This document shows positions 18,629-27,785 of a DNA stretch of 64,000 bases, one piece after another. The notes below the pieces were generated by a model. The model was not told where the DNA came from, made no database searches, and worked only from the letters and a program-made list of their open reading frames with translations. Every line of letters begins with the position of its first letter. Position 1 is the stretch's first letter. This DNA comes from Paraliobacillus salinarum (lineage in GTDB: Bacteria > Bacillota > Bacilli > Bacillales > Amphibacillaceae): contig NZ_JACEFA010000001.1 in NCBI RefSeq assembly GCF_014083865.1, forward strand, positions 479,214 to 543,213, given 5' to 3'. Position numbers and translations under genes: made by a program.

Positions 18629-19232
18629 TTTTTTCTCCCTTCTTAACAACATTTAGTTGCTCTAATTTCACTTCCCATTGTTCGGCTAGATAAATACTTA
18701 CATTACGCAGTGTTTCATCTTCCGTATCTTTTTTTGGAACTTGATCGTTTCCAATTATTACTTCCTTCACTTCTCTTTTTGTAACGTTTTCTTGTACTTC
18801 TACGTATATACTAGCTTCTTCCAACGTTTCTGCTCCTATGTTTTCTTCAGAACGGAACTGAACACTTGATATTTCCATATCATATTTTTCTATCAACCCC
18901 TCTTTCACTTGATTTATCATTTGGACAATCAGCTCTTCTTCAACATATGCATCTTGGGAGGCTTGTATTTCTTTTTTTTTGTTTTCAATCTCATTTTTTA
19001 ATTGATTGTTATTTAAAGATTGTTCGAAAGTATCCATCGAACGTGAAATAGCTTGATTAATATCAACATTAAAAAGCTGAAAAAGAGGATGTAAAAACAT
19101 GAGTAAGAATAAGAACGACAAAACAATATGTACATATTTTCGCATCATTGTTTGCGGCAATAACATCTCAACAATTAGTACTAGAAATAAAAATAATACA
19201 AGTCTCGTAATCCAAGTAATAAAGTAGTCCAT
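18621..19232 (-). CDS. spoIIIAF: stage III sporulation protein AF
   Basis: A 203-residue protein with two N-terminal membrane helices (about 7-27 and 33-52) and a soluble domain (about 85-203) of ring-building type. Required with the other spoIIIA genes for the A-Q channel and sigma-G activity. It starts 20 bases after spoIIIAE. Confidence 0.93.
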   Translation of the reverse strand: MDYFITWITRLVLFLFLVLIVEMLLPQTMMRKYVHIVLSFLFLLMFLHPLFQLFNVDINQAISRSMDTFEQSLNNNQLKNEIENKKKEIQASQDAYVEEELIVQMINQVKEGLIEKYDMEISSVQFRSEENIGAETLEEASIYVEVQENVTKREVKEVIIGNDQVPKKDTEDETLRNVSIYLAEQWEVKLEQLNVVKKGEKNE

Positions 19233-19251
19233 CTCGTTATTGTCCCCTCCA

Positions 19252-20448
19252 CTAACGAAGCATTAATGTTATATTGCTAGCAATTACGATGATAACGATA
19301 GTTAAAAAAAACATGAAAGAAACAGTTAATAGTGCAGCAAATAAATATATAATATGTTTACTTAGAATGTCTAGACATTTGATAACTGGACCATTTCCTA
19401 ATGGCTGCAGTATCGCAACAGAAATTTTATAGATGAATGAAATAATAAAAATCTTTATTGCAGGAAAAAGAACAATAACAACTAAAATAATGACCCCAAC
19501 AAGACCAACAGCATTCTTCAATAGTAACGAGGCACTTAATACTGTATCTGCTGCATCCGTAAACAACCTTCCCACTACTGGAATAAAATTACCTGTAACA
19601 AACTTAGTTGTCTTCATCGCCACACCATCTTGTATTGCTGTTGTCGCTCCTTGAACAGAAACAACACTTAAAAAGACAGTCAATAATATTCCTAACAACC
19701 CTAAGCCGATGTTTCTAAGTAACTCAGCTAACTTTGTAACTTGAAATGATTCGTTCAGTACACTCACCATTTGCAAAATAGCTGAGATGAAAAAAAGTGG
19801 AATAATGAAGTAATTGACAAGCATTACCGTAAGCTGCATACAGGCAACGATAATTGGATGAAAGAAAGCTACAGCTGTTATACTTCCAAATGAAGCCATC
19901 AAGCCTAAAATTAATGGTAATAAGGCAACCATAAAATCTCGCATTTGCATGACTGTTTCAGTAACGTATGAAGATGCAACTTGAAAACTTTGCATTGCCA
20001 ATACAAACAACACTAAGACTACAACTAAATCTGACACCTTACTAACTGTGCTGGATTCAAACGAGTTTTGTATCATTTGTAAAACAACAGAACATAAAGA
20101 AAGTACAATGAGCGTACCCAACAGATCTCCACTAGCAACTATTTCGTACCCAATATAAGTAAAAATTGCGCTTAGCCAATCTTTTATAGAAAGTATATTT
20201 TGATTTTGTAAAAATTCTCGAAAGGTAACATCTTGTATATTAGGTAAGTAGGCACCATAATCATTTTTGAGATTCTCCCAAAAATCACTTGTATCCTGTA
20301 AAGAGACATTCTCTAATAATTGACTACTTGGTATATTTGAATCACTATTAGATGAGTCATCTGAAACACCTAACACTAGTTGATCTGTCATGAAATACAT
20401 GCCACATATAACAATTAGAAGTAGTATTTTCTTGAACCAACTATTCAT
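19252..20448 (-). CDS. spoIIIAE: stage III sporulation protein AE
   Basis: Polytopic membrane protein of 398 residues with an N-terminal signal-like helix (about 8-26), a soluble segment with QDVTFREFLQNQN, then about seven or eight hydrophobic segments (about 115-398). It is a conserved channel component resembling export-type permeases. RBS and start are ordinary, 24 bases after spoIIIAD. Confidence 0.95.
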   Translation of the reverse strand: MNSWFKKILLLIVICGMYFMTDQLVLGVSDDSSNSDSNIPSSQLLENVSLQDTSDFWENLKNDYGAYLPNIQDVTFREFLQNQNILSIKDWLSAIFTYIGYEIVASGDLLGTLIVLSLCSVVLQMIQNSFESSTVSKVSDLVVVLVLFVLAMQSFQVASSYVTETVMQMRDFMVALLPLILGLMASFGSITAVAFFHPIIVACMQLTVMLVNYFIIPLFFISAILQMVSVLNESFQVTKLAELLRNIGLGLLGILLTVFLSVVSVQGATTAIQDGVAMKTTKFVTGNFIPVVGRLFTDAADTVLSASLLLKNAVGLVGVIILVVIVLFPAIKIFIISFIYKISVAILQPLGNGPVIKCLDILSKHIIYLFAALLTVSFMFFLTIVIIVIASNITLMLR

Positions 20449-20471
20449 CTGTTTTCCCCGCTTTTTTTTAC

Positions 20472-20861
20472 TTATTGCGGTAAAAATCCTATTATTGTTT
20501 CAATGACAGCTGATATGATTGGTACAGCTAGTACAATAATAAATAGTTTACCTGCTAATTCAATTTTTGCAGCGACTGATGCTAAGCCTGCATCTCTAGT
20601 AATATGTGCTCCAAACTCCGCTATATAAGATATGCCGATAATTTGTAAGATGGTATGAAGATACGTATCATTTATGTTCGCACGGCTACTAATCGATTGG
20701 ATCAGTCCAAAAACTGTAGAAACGTAATCCATAACAATAAAAAAGATAATAATAGAGGTGAAAATAACAATGAATAATGCAAAGGTTGGCTTCTGCTCTT
20801 TTATCAAAAGTACTAATAAACTAGCAACAATTCCTATGGATACGATTTGAATAATCATCAT
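20472..20861 (-). CDS. spoIIIAD: stage III sporulation protein AD
   Basis: Small integral membrane protein (129 residues) with about four hydrophobic segments, including IGISYIAEFGAHITRDAGLASVAAKIELAGK, the family's most conserved stretch. Together with SpoIIIAC it resembles small FliQ-like export components. It lies 7 bases downstream of spoIIIAC. Confidence 0.95.
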   Translation of the reverse strand: MMIIQIVSIGIVASLLVLLIKEQKPTFALFIVIFTSIIIFFIVMDYVSTVFGLIQSISSRANINDTYLHTILQIIGISYIAEFGAHITRDAGLASVAAKIELAGKLFIIVLAVPIISAVIETIIGFLPQ

Positions 20862-20868
20862 GATTTAA

Positions 20869-21075
20869 CTATCCTCGATATAAAAATACGGACTTAATCT
20901 CTTGAAATAAATCAGAAATTCCGTTTATAACAAAAAGAAGCACAATGATAAAACCTACAATACTTGCAAATTGTGCATATTCCTCTTTTCCCATTTGTTT
21001 TAAAATCGTGTGAATCATTGCAACAATTATCCCAATTCCTGCAATTTGAAATAAAATAGAAGCATCTTGGTACAT
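20869..21075 (-). CDS. spoIIIAC: stage III sporulation protein AC
   Basis: A 68-residue membrane protein with two helices (about 8-28 and 36-56) separated by KQMGKEEYAQF, as in all SpoIIIAC. Size and order in the operon are diagnostic. Confidence 0.95.
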   Translation of the reverse strand: MYQDASILFQIAGIGIIVAMIHTILKQMGKEEYAQFASIVGFIIVLLFVINGISDLFQEIKSVFLYRG

Positions 21076-21089
21076 CGTTATTCCCCTTT

Positions 21090-21602
21090 CTAAATTAGAA
21101 GTAAGACAATAAACAATCCTGCTAAAAAGCCTAGACTTTTTACCATCTTACTGTAACGATGTTGATCATCCACAGCATCTTCCAGGATTCGATCTAGGTG
21201 TGTTAATGCCAATTGAATGTATTTTTTTTGTTGTGAAATATCGTGTTGGCCTAATGTTTGTCCAAATTGATTTAATACTTCCTTCTCGTCATAACTCAGA
21301 GCACTATTGTTCATTAAATTACCTAACGCTTTTGCCCATGCAATATTTAAATCACTGGCTCCCTGTTTCAGCTGCTGATGTAACATTTGAAAAAAACCTG
21401 CTATTGGTTCAGGAGATTGATTAGCTACGTGCCAAAATGCATCTATTAATGGAGCATGACTATATACAATTTCCGCTTCCATCGTTTGTAATGCACTTTT
21501 CAATTGCCTAATTTGCTTTGGCCTATTATTCAAATGAGATGCGATTTCGAACCCTATCCAGGTGGTTGCTATGACTAATAGTAGCGCTCCTACCCATTTC
21601 AT
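21090..21602 (-). CDS. spoIIIAB: stage III sporulation protein AB
   Basis: A 170-residue protein with an N-terminal membrane helix (about 2-18), a helical soluble domain (about 25-145, with KQIRQLKSALQTMEAEIVY) and a C-terminal helix. It resembles the GspF cytoplasmic domain family. The ATG at 21602 is preferred: AGAGGG lies 8 bases before it and directly abuts an alternative TTG at 21611. The start region overlaps the 3' end of spoIIIAA by 77 bases. Confidence 0.93.
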   Translation of the reverse strand: MKWVGALLLVIATTWIGFEIASHLNNRPKQIRQLKSALQTMEAEIVYSHAPLIDAFWHVANQSPEPIAGFFQMLHQQLKQGASDLNIAWAKALGNLMNNSALSYDEKEVLNQFGQTLGQHDISQQKKYIQLALTHLDRILEDAVDDQHRYSKMVKSLGFLAGLFIVLLLI

Positions 21603-22524
21603 TTTCTTCAACCCTCTTTTTCATCAGGTTATTTCCGTTGCTATCTAAAATTTGAAAGACAGTTCCCGGTTTATCTGACTTTTTTAAAACAATGAATCGA
21701 TCAAACATGTTTGACTGAAACAGTGGTTGAAACGATAGTCTTTTTCTTATATCATCTAGTGAATTGCCATGCGCACTACACATCAACTTGACACCTGCGC
21801 GCAATGCTTCTTGGATGGCAAGAACATCTTCAGCGCTCCCAATTTCATCAACAACAATGACATCAGGAGACATGGAGCGAATAAGCATCATTACTCCTTC
21901 AGCTTTAGGACAAGCATCTAAAACATCTGTACGGGTTCCAACATCATGTTGTGGCACACCATCTAGGCAACCCGAAATTTCTGAGCGTTCATCTACAATT
22001 CCAACTTTTACAGGTGAAGCATGCTTCCATCCAGAACCAATTAATCTTGAGATATCACGAAGCAATGTCGTTTTTCCAGTCTGTGGCGGACCAATGATTA
22101 GCGTATTGCAATAGCCTTCTTCATGTAGCGCGTTAATATAAGGTGAAGCGGCTCCTATCTTTTCTTTAGCAATCCGTATATTAAAAAAAGTCATATCTTT
22201 TATTGCTTTTACATAACCATTCGTTGTATTCACTTTCCCTGCTAAACCAATTCGATGTCCTCCTCGAATAGTTACATAGCCTTTTTTTAACTCTTCTTCC
22301 ATTCGGTATAGCGAAAATTGCGAAATTTGATTAATTAAATAGGTAGCATCCTGCTTATCTGCAATTAAATCTGTCATCCATTCTGTGTGACTATCAAAAA
22401 TTATTTCTACTGGTTGATTCATACGAATGCGTATCTCTTGTAACATACTCCACCTATTACCGATTTTCTTCTCTATTTTGTTCCGTAAAGGTCCTGTGAA
22501 TAATGACATGATTTCTTCTATCAT
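21526..22524 (-). CDS. spoIIIAA: stage III sporulation protein AA (ATPase)
   Basis: Secretion-ATPase-like protein of 332 residues that is thought to energise or assemble the A-Q channel. Walker A is GPPQTGKTT (about 144-152), Walker B is VIVVDEIG (about 226), and the AAA region includes GVPQHDVGTRTDVLD. It is the first gene of the operon, behind a sigma-E promoter. The C-terminus (KKRVEENEMGRSATISH...) runs about 25 residues beyond the length I recall for B. subtilis SpoIIIAA and overlaps spoIIIAB. Confidence 0.95.
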   Translation of the reverse strand: MIEEIMSLFTGPLRNKIEKKIGNRWSMLQEIRIRMNQPVEIIFDSHTEWMTDLIADKQDATYLINQISQFSLYRMEEELKKGYVTIRGGHRIGLAGKVNTTNGYVKAIKDMTFFNIRIAKEKIGAASPYINALHEEGYCNTLIIGPPQTGKTTLLRDISRLIGSGWKHASPVKVGIVDERSEISGCLDGVPQHDVGTRTDVLDACPKAEGVMMLIRSMSPDVIVVDEIGSAEDVLAIQEALRAGVKLMCSAHGNSLDDIRKRLSFQPLFQSNMFDRFIVLKKSDKPGTVFQILDSNGNNLMKKRVEENEMGRSATISHSNHLDRVRNRISFE

Positions 22525-22559
22525 TTGAACGCTTCCTTTTCTAGTATTGCTTTATTGAC

Positions 22560-22587
22560 ATTGTATGCTTGTCTGCATGCATTATGA
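22560..22587 (-). promoter_or_regulatory. sigma-E promoter of the spoIIIA operon
   Basis: On the minus strand TCATAAT (22581-22587) is followed after 13 bases by CATACAAT (22560-22567), close to the sigma-E consensus with its CATACAAT -10. Start would be about 30 bases before spoIIIAA. SpoIIIA is known to be sigma-E dependent in B. subtilis. Confidence 0.75.
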
Positions 22588-22639
22588 CTGAAATAAACAA
22601 ACCACATCCACAACAAAACGCCAGAACGAATTCCAAACA

Positions 22640-22673
22640 AAAAAAGTTGCCTATATAGTAGACAACTTTTTTA
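22640..22673 (-). terminator. rho-independent terminator of efp
   Basis: Stem AAAAAGTTG with CAACTTTTT and a TTTTTTTG tail on the minus strand, 15 bases past the efp stop. Confidence 0.75.
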
Positions 22674-22687
22674 AATAACTTATTCAC

Positions 22688-23245
22688 TTATGCTCTTGAA
22701 ACATACTTACCATCACTGGTGCTGATTTGTAACACATCGCCTACGTTAATGAAGAACGGAACTTGTACAATAAGACCTGTTTCTAACGTAGCCGGCTTTG
22801 AACCACCACTTGCAGTATCTCCTTTAATACCTGGTTCTGTTTCTGTTACTTCTAATTCTACATTATTTGGTAAGTCTACACCAATTGTTTCTCCTTGATA
22901 ACTCATGATTTGAACTTCCATGTTTTCTTTTAAAAACTTCAATTGATATTCAATTTGGCTTGCTTGCAATTCTGTTTGCTCATATGTTTCAGTGTCCATA
23001 AAGGTATGCATATCACCAGAAGCATAAAGATATTGCATTTTACGGTTATCAATGTGTGCTTTTCCTACTTTTTCTCCTGCACGAAAAGTTTTTTCTTGAA
23101 TATTACCATTACGAAGGTTACGTAATTTAGAACGAACAAAAGCAGCACCTTTGCCTGGTTTTACGTGTTGAAAATCTACTACTTGCCAAATCGAGTTATC
23201 CACTTCGATTGTTAGACCAGTTTTAAAATCGTTAACTGAAATCAT
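22688..23245 (-). CDS. efp: translation elongation factor P
   Basis: Ribosome-binding factor that relieves stalling at polyproline. The 185 residues have three beta-barrel domains: KOW-like N-terminal (1-64) with the [17 protein letters not shown] loop that carries the modifiable residue at its tip (K32), central OB (about 65-128) and C-terminal OB (about 129-185, with the [13 protein letters not shown] signature). Located between papA and spoIIIA as in B. subtilis. Confidence 0.98.
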   Translation of the reverse strand: MISVNDFKTGLTIEVDNSIWQVVDFQHVKPGKGAAFVRSKLRNLRNGNIQEKTFRAGEKVGKAHIDNRKMQYLYASGDMHTFMDTETYEQTELQASQIEYQLKFLKENMEVQIMSYQGETIGVDLPNNVELEVTETEPGIKGDTASGGSKPATLETGLIVQVPFFINVGDVLQISTSDGKYVSRA

Positions 23246-23296
23246 TTCATTTCCTCCCTGTTTCTCTCTATTTTAAAAGAATGTATTACCTATGCC

Positions 23297-24358
23297 TTAT
23301 AATATAATAAGTTCTTTTGGTGAATGATTCAACCTCTCATTGCCATCTTTCTTTACAATGATGTCATCTTCAATTCTACAGCCACCAACATTTGGTACAT
23401 ATATACCAGGCTCAACCGTAACAATCATTCCCTCTTCTAGCGTTTGATCTGATTTAAAAGAAAGCGCAGGCTGTTCGTGAACTTCTAACCCAAGGCCATG
23501 TCCAGTGGAATGCCCGAAATATTCACCATAACCCTTTTCTGTAATATAGTCTCTTGTTAGCGCATCAGCTTGTTTACCAGTCATTCCGGCTTTAATTCCA
23601 TTAACACCTTTTAATTGAGCTTGAAGGACAGTATCATAGATTTCTTTTAATTGATCTGATATTTCTCCGACTGCTACGGTGCGTGTTATATCTGAGCAAT
23701 AACCATTATACAAGGCACCGAAGTCCATTGTTACAAGCTCACCATTTTCAATTTTCTTCTCAGAAGCAACACCATGTGGAAGTGCTGAGCGGTAGCCAGA
23801 AGCAACAATAATATCAAAACTTGATGAAGTTGCTCCTTGCTTTCGCATATAGAATTCTAATTCATTGGATACCTCTATCTCTGTCACTCCTGGTTTAATA
23901 ACAGTAAGAATATGTTTAAATGCATCATCTGCTATTTTAGCAGCTTCTTTTAAAATGCTAATCTCATCTTCTGTCTTAATAAGGCGAATTTTTTCAACAA
24001 GGCCTTCTGTTGGAACCCATTCTACCTCTGCTTCCTTTGCATATTGCTCATACATCGCATATGTAAGATCTGTTTTTTCAAAACCAACGCGATTAATACC
24101 TAGTGTTTTAAATTGACTAGCTACTTCTTTCACTATAGGCTGCTTGTGTTCAACAATTTCAAACGCTGTTGCTTGATCATTCGCTTGTTGTGTATAACGA
24201 AAGTCTGTGATTAATAATTCCTTCTCTTCTGTTATTAAGACAATTCCAGCAGTTCCAGTAAAACCAGAAATATATCTGCGATTAAACGGATTTGTAATTA
24301 GTAAAGCATCTAAATTGTTTTCACCTAGCATCGATCTAAGTTTTTCGATTTTCCCCAT
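23297..24358 (-). CDS. papA: Xaa-Pro aminopeptidase (M24)
   Basis: Metallopeptidase removing N-terminal residues before proline. The 353-residue protein has a creatinase-like N-terminal domain (1-125) and a pita-bread catalytic domain with the metal ligands in MDFGALYNGYCSDITRT, HSTGHGLGLEVHEQP and TVEPGIYVPNVGGCRIEDD. The ATG at 24358 (MGKIEKL) is chosen because TGGAGG is 11 bases upstream and the resulting length equals the B. subtilis YqhT homologue; the frame opens 22 codons earlier. It precedes efp, probably as one operon. Confidence 0.93.
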   Translation of the reverse strand: MGKIEKLRSMLGENNLDALLITNPFNRRYISGFTGTAGIVLITEEKELLITDFRYTQQANDQATAFEIVEHKQPIVKEVASQFKTLGINRVGFEKTDLTYAMYEQYAKEAEVEWVPTEGLVEKIRLIKTEDEISILKEAAKIADDAFKHILTVIKPGVTEIEVSNELEFYMRKQGATSSSFDIIVASGYRSALPHGVASEKKIENGELVTMDFGALYNGYCSDITRTVAVGEISDQLKEIYDTVLQAQLKGVNGIKAGMTGKQADALTRDYITEKGYGEYFGHSTGHGLGLEVHEQPALSFKSDQTLEEGMIVTVEPGIYVPNVGGCRIEDDIIVKKDGNERLNHSPKELIIL

Positions 24359-24470
24359 TCTTTTCATTGCCTCCATCATAAATAAACTTATTTTTATAAA
24401 TATATGTTTGTCTAAGTTTATCATAAATATAGAAATTTGTTTATTTTACAAATAATGTGTTAGAGTTTTA

Positions 24471-24968
24471 TTAAATATTTTTTTTAGAAATACTATCTAA
24501 ATACTCATAAGAAATGGAATAGCCGATAAATAGACCATATAATATAAAGATACAAATGGTTGTAACGATCGTATCACTATCCAATTGTGTTAAAGGCTTA
24601 ACATTTGGAAAAATTGGTAAGAGCAGATAAAAAAGTCCTCCCCATAATGCTAAACCAAACAAAATACTAGGCAATAATCCTCTTGTTTTTCTAAGTAATA
24701 CATAATAAACCATGGCTACTAATAGTGAAATAACTGAAACCGCAAGTATGGAAAGAACATCGGCTAACCAACTATTCGTCCAATCTGCATCCAACCAAGA
24801 ACGAATGATAAAAGTTGTTGGGGAAACAGTTGTGAAATGAAAATAACTTGCAATCCATGCGATAAAACTCCAAAATATCCCGCCAAAAAAACCTGTTGAT
24901 AACGTTCTTGATAGCATTGAGGCAGGCTTTTCACGTTTATTTTGTTCTAATTGTTTTTTTGCTCCCAT
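24471..24968 (-). CDS. yqhR: conserved membrane protein YqhR
   Basis: A 165-residue membrane protein with four helices (about 22-45, 66-88, 97-117, 133-155). The region TGFFGGIFWSFIAWIASYFHFTTVSPTTFIIRSWLDADWTNSW matches B. subtilis YqhR. Function unknown. In B. subtilis aroQ lies between papA and yqhR; it is absent here. Confidence 0.85.
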   Translation of the reverse strand: MGAKKQLEQNKREKPASMLSRTLSTGFFGGIFWSFIAWIASYFHFTTVSPTTFIIRSWLDADWTNSWLADVLSILAVSVISLLVAMVYYVLLRKTRGLLPSILFGLALWGGLFYLLLPIFPNVKPLTQLDSDTIVTTICIFILYGLFIGYSISYEYLDSISKKNI

Positions 24969-25176
24969 TTTTTGATCACCTCTATCTTATAGAATGAACA
25001 AGAAATTCAAAAAATATGCTTGAAATAAAAATTTGAAATGCAACAACTAGATTTTTTGGTATATTATTCATAGAGTACGCTATACTAAGAAATAGATTAA
25101 AATGTTTTCGTTTTGGTTTGATAGAATGAAGAAAATATCAATTTGCTATAGTTCATAAATAGAAAGGGTGAAACAC

Positions 25177-25548
25177 ATGTTTAGACACAACAAAAAACCA
25201 ATTTGGTTCTATCTTTTAGTTACCCTGGCTGCTATCGGTTTAATTAGTCAATTACTGACTAACACAACCACTTTTTTTACAACAATTTTAACTATCATTG
25301 GATCAGCGGTATTAATATACGGTGTCATTTATTTCCTCTTCTTCAGAAGTAAAAATACAACTGAACTAAAAAAATATAAAAAAGCAGTGAAACAATCAAA
25401 GAATAGGAAAAAACAATTTACCGCAATCAATCAAGTTAAAGGTAAAAAGAATAACCTGTCAAAGAAAACGCGTGATCATAAACATGCACCTCATTTACGA
25501 GTCATCGATGGTAAAAAAGGAAAAAGAAAAGATCGAGCTACATTTTAA
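25177..25548 (+). CDS. yqhP: small membrane protein YqhP (SA1362 family)
   Basis: A 123-residue protein with two helices (about 9-29 and 33-53) followed by a very basic tail rich in Lys and Arg. Function unknown. ATG at 25177 has AAAGGGTG at 6-base spacing; an upstream in-frame GTG overlaps that site and is unlikely. It is transcribed divergently from yqhR. Confidence 0.8.
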   Translation: MFRHNKKPIWFYLLVTLAAIGLISQLLTNTTTFFTTILTIIGSAVLIYGVIYFLFFRSKNTTELKKYKKAVKQSKNRKKQFTAINQVKGKKNNLSKKTRDHKHAPHLRVIDGKKGKRKDRATF

Positions 25549-25563
25549 TAGCCCGATCTTTAT
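25527..25563. terminator. bidirectional terminator between yqhP and yqhO
   Basis: AAAGATCG-AGCTA pairs with TAGC-CCGATCTTT; the hairpin includes the yqhP stop and lies between convergent genes. Confidence 0.75.
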
Positions 25564-25572
25564 TCTGTTTAA

Positions 25573-26463
25573 TTAATTTGGCCAGTGCTTTAAGAATGAT
25601 GTCGCTCTAACTTTACCAAAATCAATTAAACGCTGTTTGTCTTTTGCAGAAAGATCCAAATCAGCGACAGTCACATCAGTAACAGGTAAAAATAGAACAT
25701 CTTCTTGATGCTTAGTAGAAATATATCTTGCATCATGAGCAATTCGCATCGTATCAATTAAATCTTTTGTTAAATCTAACGCATTAGTTATTTTCTTTGC
25801 AGGTAGTTGATCATACGAGGCAGTTAATTTCATACCTAATACAGGCCTTTGCTTTTTTTCTTTTTCTTGATCAAAAATCCAGATAGGTAGAGTACTTAGT
25901 ACAGCACCATCCACCACAACACTTTTTTCTCTGTTGGTATTCATGATTTTCTCCGGTCTAAAAAAATAAGGCAAACTTGCACTCATACGAATCGCTTTAG
26001 CTACTAAAAAACTTTCTGGTCTAAGGTTATACAAACGTTCTAAATCGTCTGGTATGACAACTATTTTCCCCAGAGTTAAATCGGCAACCACTACGCGCAA
26101 GCTATCTTTCGGTAAATCATGAAAAGTATAAATATTTTTTTTTGCTAAAACTTGATAAAGCCAGTTTTCAAATCGATCACCTTTATACAACCCCATTGTA
26201 AAATACAACGATACCCATTTCCAGATTGGGACATATCTTTCTACTAATGAACGATCCATAAATTGATTCATATCTAAATTGATAAATAATTCTTTTATTT
26301 CTTTCACAGAATACCCAGCAGCTATCATTCCTGAGACGATAGCACCTGCTGATGATCCAGCAACACGAACAAATGAAAATCCTTTTTCCTCTAATACTTC
26401 TAACGCACCAACGTAGGCAAACGCCTTTACGCCACCACCAGAAAAAACACCATCAATTTTCAT
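25573..26463 (-). CDS. yqhO: patatin-like phospholipase family protein YqhO
   Basis: A 296-residue cytoplasmic protein with all patatin hallmarks: glycine-rich oxyanion loop FSGGGVKAFAYVGAL (residues 7-21), nucleophile elbow GSSAG (about 37-41) and catalytic aspartate in VDGA (about 198). Expected to be a serine-aspartate dyad lipid acyl hydrolase; substrate unknown. The 246 bases upstream show only an AT-rich 11+11 base inverted repeat at 26550-26573, perhaps the terminator of the preceding gene. Confidence 0.9.
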   Translation of the reverse strand: MKIDGVFSGGGVKAFAYVGALEVLEEKGFSFVRVAGSSAGAIVSGMIAAGYSVKEIKELFINLDMNQFMDRSLVERYVPIWKWVSLYFTMGLYKGDRFENWLYQVLAKKNIYTFHDLPKDSLRVVVADLTLGKIVVIPDDLERLYNLRPESFLVAKAIRMSASLPYFFRPEKIMNTNREKSVVVDGAVLSTLPIWIFDQEKEKKQRPVLGMKLTASYDQLPAKKITNALDLTKDLIDTMRIAHDARYISTKHQEDVLFLPVTDVTVADLDLSAKDKQRLIDFGKVRATSFLKHWPN

Positions 26464-26709
26464 GACATCGCCCCTCTATTTATATATAGCGGGATTATTA
26501 TGCGTTTAGAACAACGAAGATCATATTACTTTTTAAAAAGAATAAATATAATGCTATTTATTTAAATAGCATTGAAAAGACTCAAGCATTATTTTTATTT
26601 CGATATCATTTGATAGCTTTTTCTTCTATTTTCTTATAGCATTTATTAAAAGTTTTTCTAAAATAGACATATAAGCACGACAATTTAACTCGTCTTATTA
26701 TTATCAGGT

Positions 26710-27204
26710 CTAAGAACTGGCAGCAGCTGCAGCATTATCTTGTTGCTTAACAAAGTCAATTGCGACAACTAAAGAGATAATAATATGCTCAAGAGTTTCA
26801 TCAAATATAGTTACTTCATAAGTATCTCCCCACGCAAACCACTTTTCAACCACTTGACCTACCACCTCACCACGACTCATCACCTCAAAGTTTTTATCCC
26901 ACCAATCACCTTGCACTTCAATATTTCGAGCGTCTATTCGATAGCGAGCTTTAAAAAAAGAAAACTCTTTTTGAATCGTAATCATTTCTTCTCCATCTAC
27001 CTCAACGAAAAATTTAGGTAGAAAACTAAATACCTTCTTCGTTATTTTTCCAATTACATTTTCATTAGCATCTATAATCGTAAAAGTTTTTGGAACAGAA
27101 AACAAACTACCCTCTATCATATATTTATCTTGGTCACTTTTATTCTTTACTGTAAACTTTCCACCCAAGCTAAACACTTTTTGCCTCATATATAGCTTAT
27201 TCAT
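26710..27204 (-). CDS. LURP-one-related / YxjI-like protein
   Basis: A 164-residue protein of the LURP-one/Tubby-C-like beta-barrel family: LYMRQKVFSLGGKFTVKN, FTIIDANENVIGKITKK and FFKARYRIDARNIEVQGDWWDKNFEV are typical repeats. It ends in an unusual alanine run (DNAAAAASS). B. subtilis YxjI is the nearest relative I recognise. Role unknown; plant relatives bind membranes. ATG at 27204 is preferred (GGGAG at 7 bases) over a GTG six bases earlier. It starts the accessory patch that separates yqhO from mntR. Confidence 0.8.
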   Translation of the reverse strand: MNKLYMRQKVFSLGGKFTVKNKSDQDKYMIEGSLFSVPKTFTIIDANENVIGKITKKVFSFLPKFFVEVDGEEMITIQKEFSFFKARYRIDARNIEVQGDWWDKNFEVMSRGEVVGQVVEKWFAWGDTYEVTIFDETLEHIIISLVVAIDFVKQQDNAAAAASS

Positions 27205-27257
27205 ATACACACTCCCTTATCGTTTTCTTAATCATATTCTTAAGCGCAATAGTTATT

Positions 27258-27725
27258 TCAATTTGCGCATTTATACCTCATTTTTAAGAACTCAAAACGA
27301 CTTCCATTTGTATCTTGCATGAAGGTTTCAATGGATTTAAAGCCTACTTTTTTATAAACCTTAATCGCCCTCTTATTAAAAGTAGCAACCGAAAGAGTTA
27401 TCTCTCTAGGATTATATTTGGATATGGCATAATCTAATCCAGCTTTTATAAATTCTACACCTAATCCACACCCAGTTAATTCAGGTTTTATTCCTAATCC
27501 AACATCAATGAGATCGCCTTCATATTCAAAATAAAAGAACCCAACTTCTTCGCTGTCCTTGGTGACTATAAAATATTTATCTCCACGTTGTACAGGATTT
27601 AAGAATTCAGTCAGATCTTCCTCATCAGCTGTCATATTATAAAAAGAGAATTCCCCTTCATATCTCCAGTTGAAAGCAATATTATCTGCTTGCTCCTGAG
27701 ATAATTTATTAAATTGGTAATCCAT
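27258..27725 (-). CDS. GNAT family N-acetyltransferase
   Basis: A 155-residue acyl-CoA-dependent N-acyltransferase. Acetyl-CoA motif A is seen as LTGCGLGVEFIKAGLDYA (about 80-97) after the strand DVGLGIKPE, and motif B as NKRAIKVYKKVGFK (about 118-131). It resembles RimJ/RimL-like acetyltransferases; substrate unknown. ATG at 27725 has GGAGGG at 6 bases. Part of the accessory patch. Confidence 0.85.
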   Translation of the reverse strand: MDYQFNKLSQEQADNIAFNWRYEGEFSFYNMTADEEDLTEFLNPVQRGDKYFIVTKDSEEVGFFYFEYEGDLIDVGLGIKPELTGCGLGVEFIKAGLDYAISKYNPREITLSVATFNKRAIKVYKKVGFKSIETFMQDTNGSRFEFLKMRYKCAN

Positions 27726-27785
27726 GAACATCCCTCCGAGTATATTAAAGAATTATCTGTTAGCTCAGAATCGTTCGTTCACATG

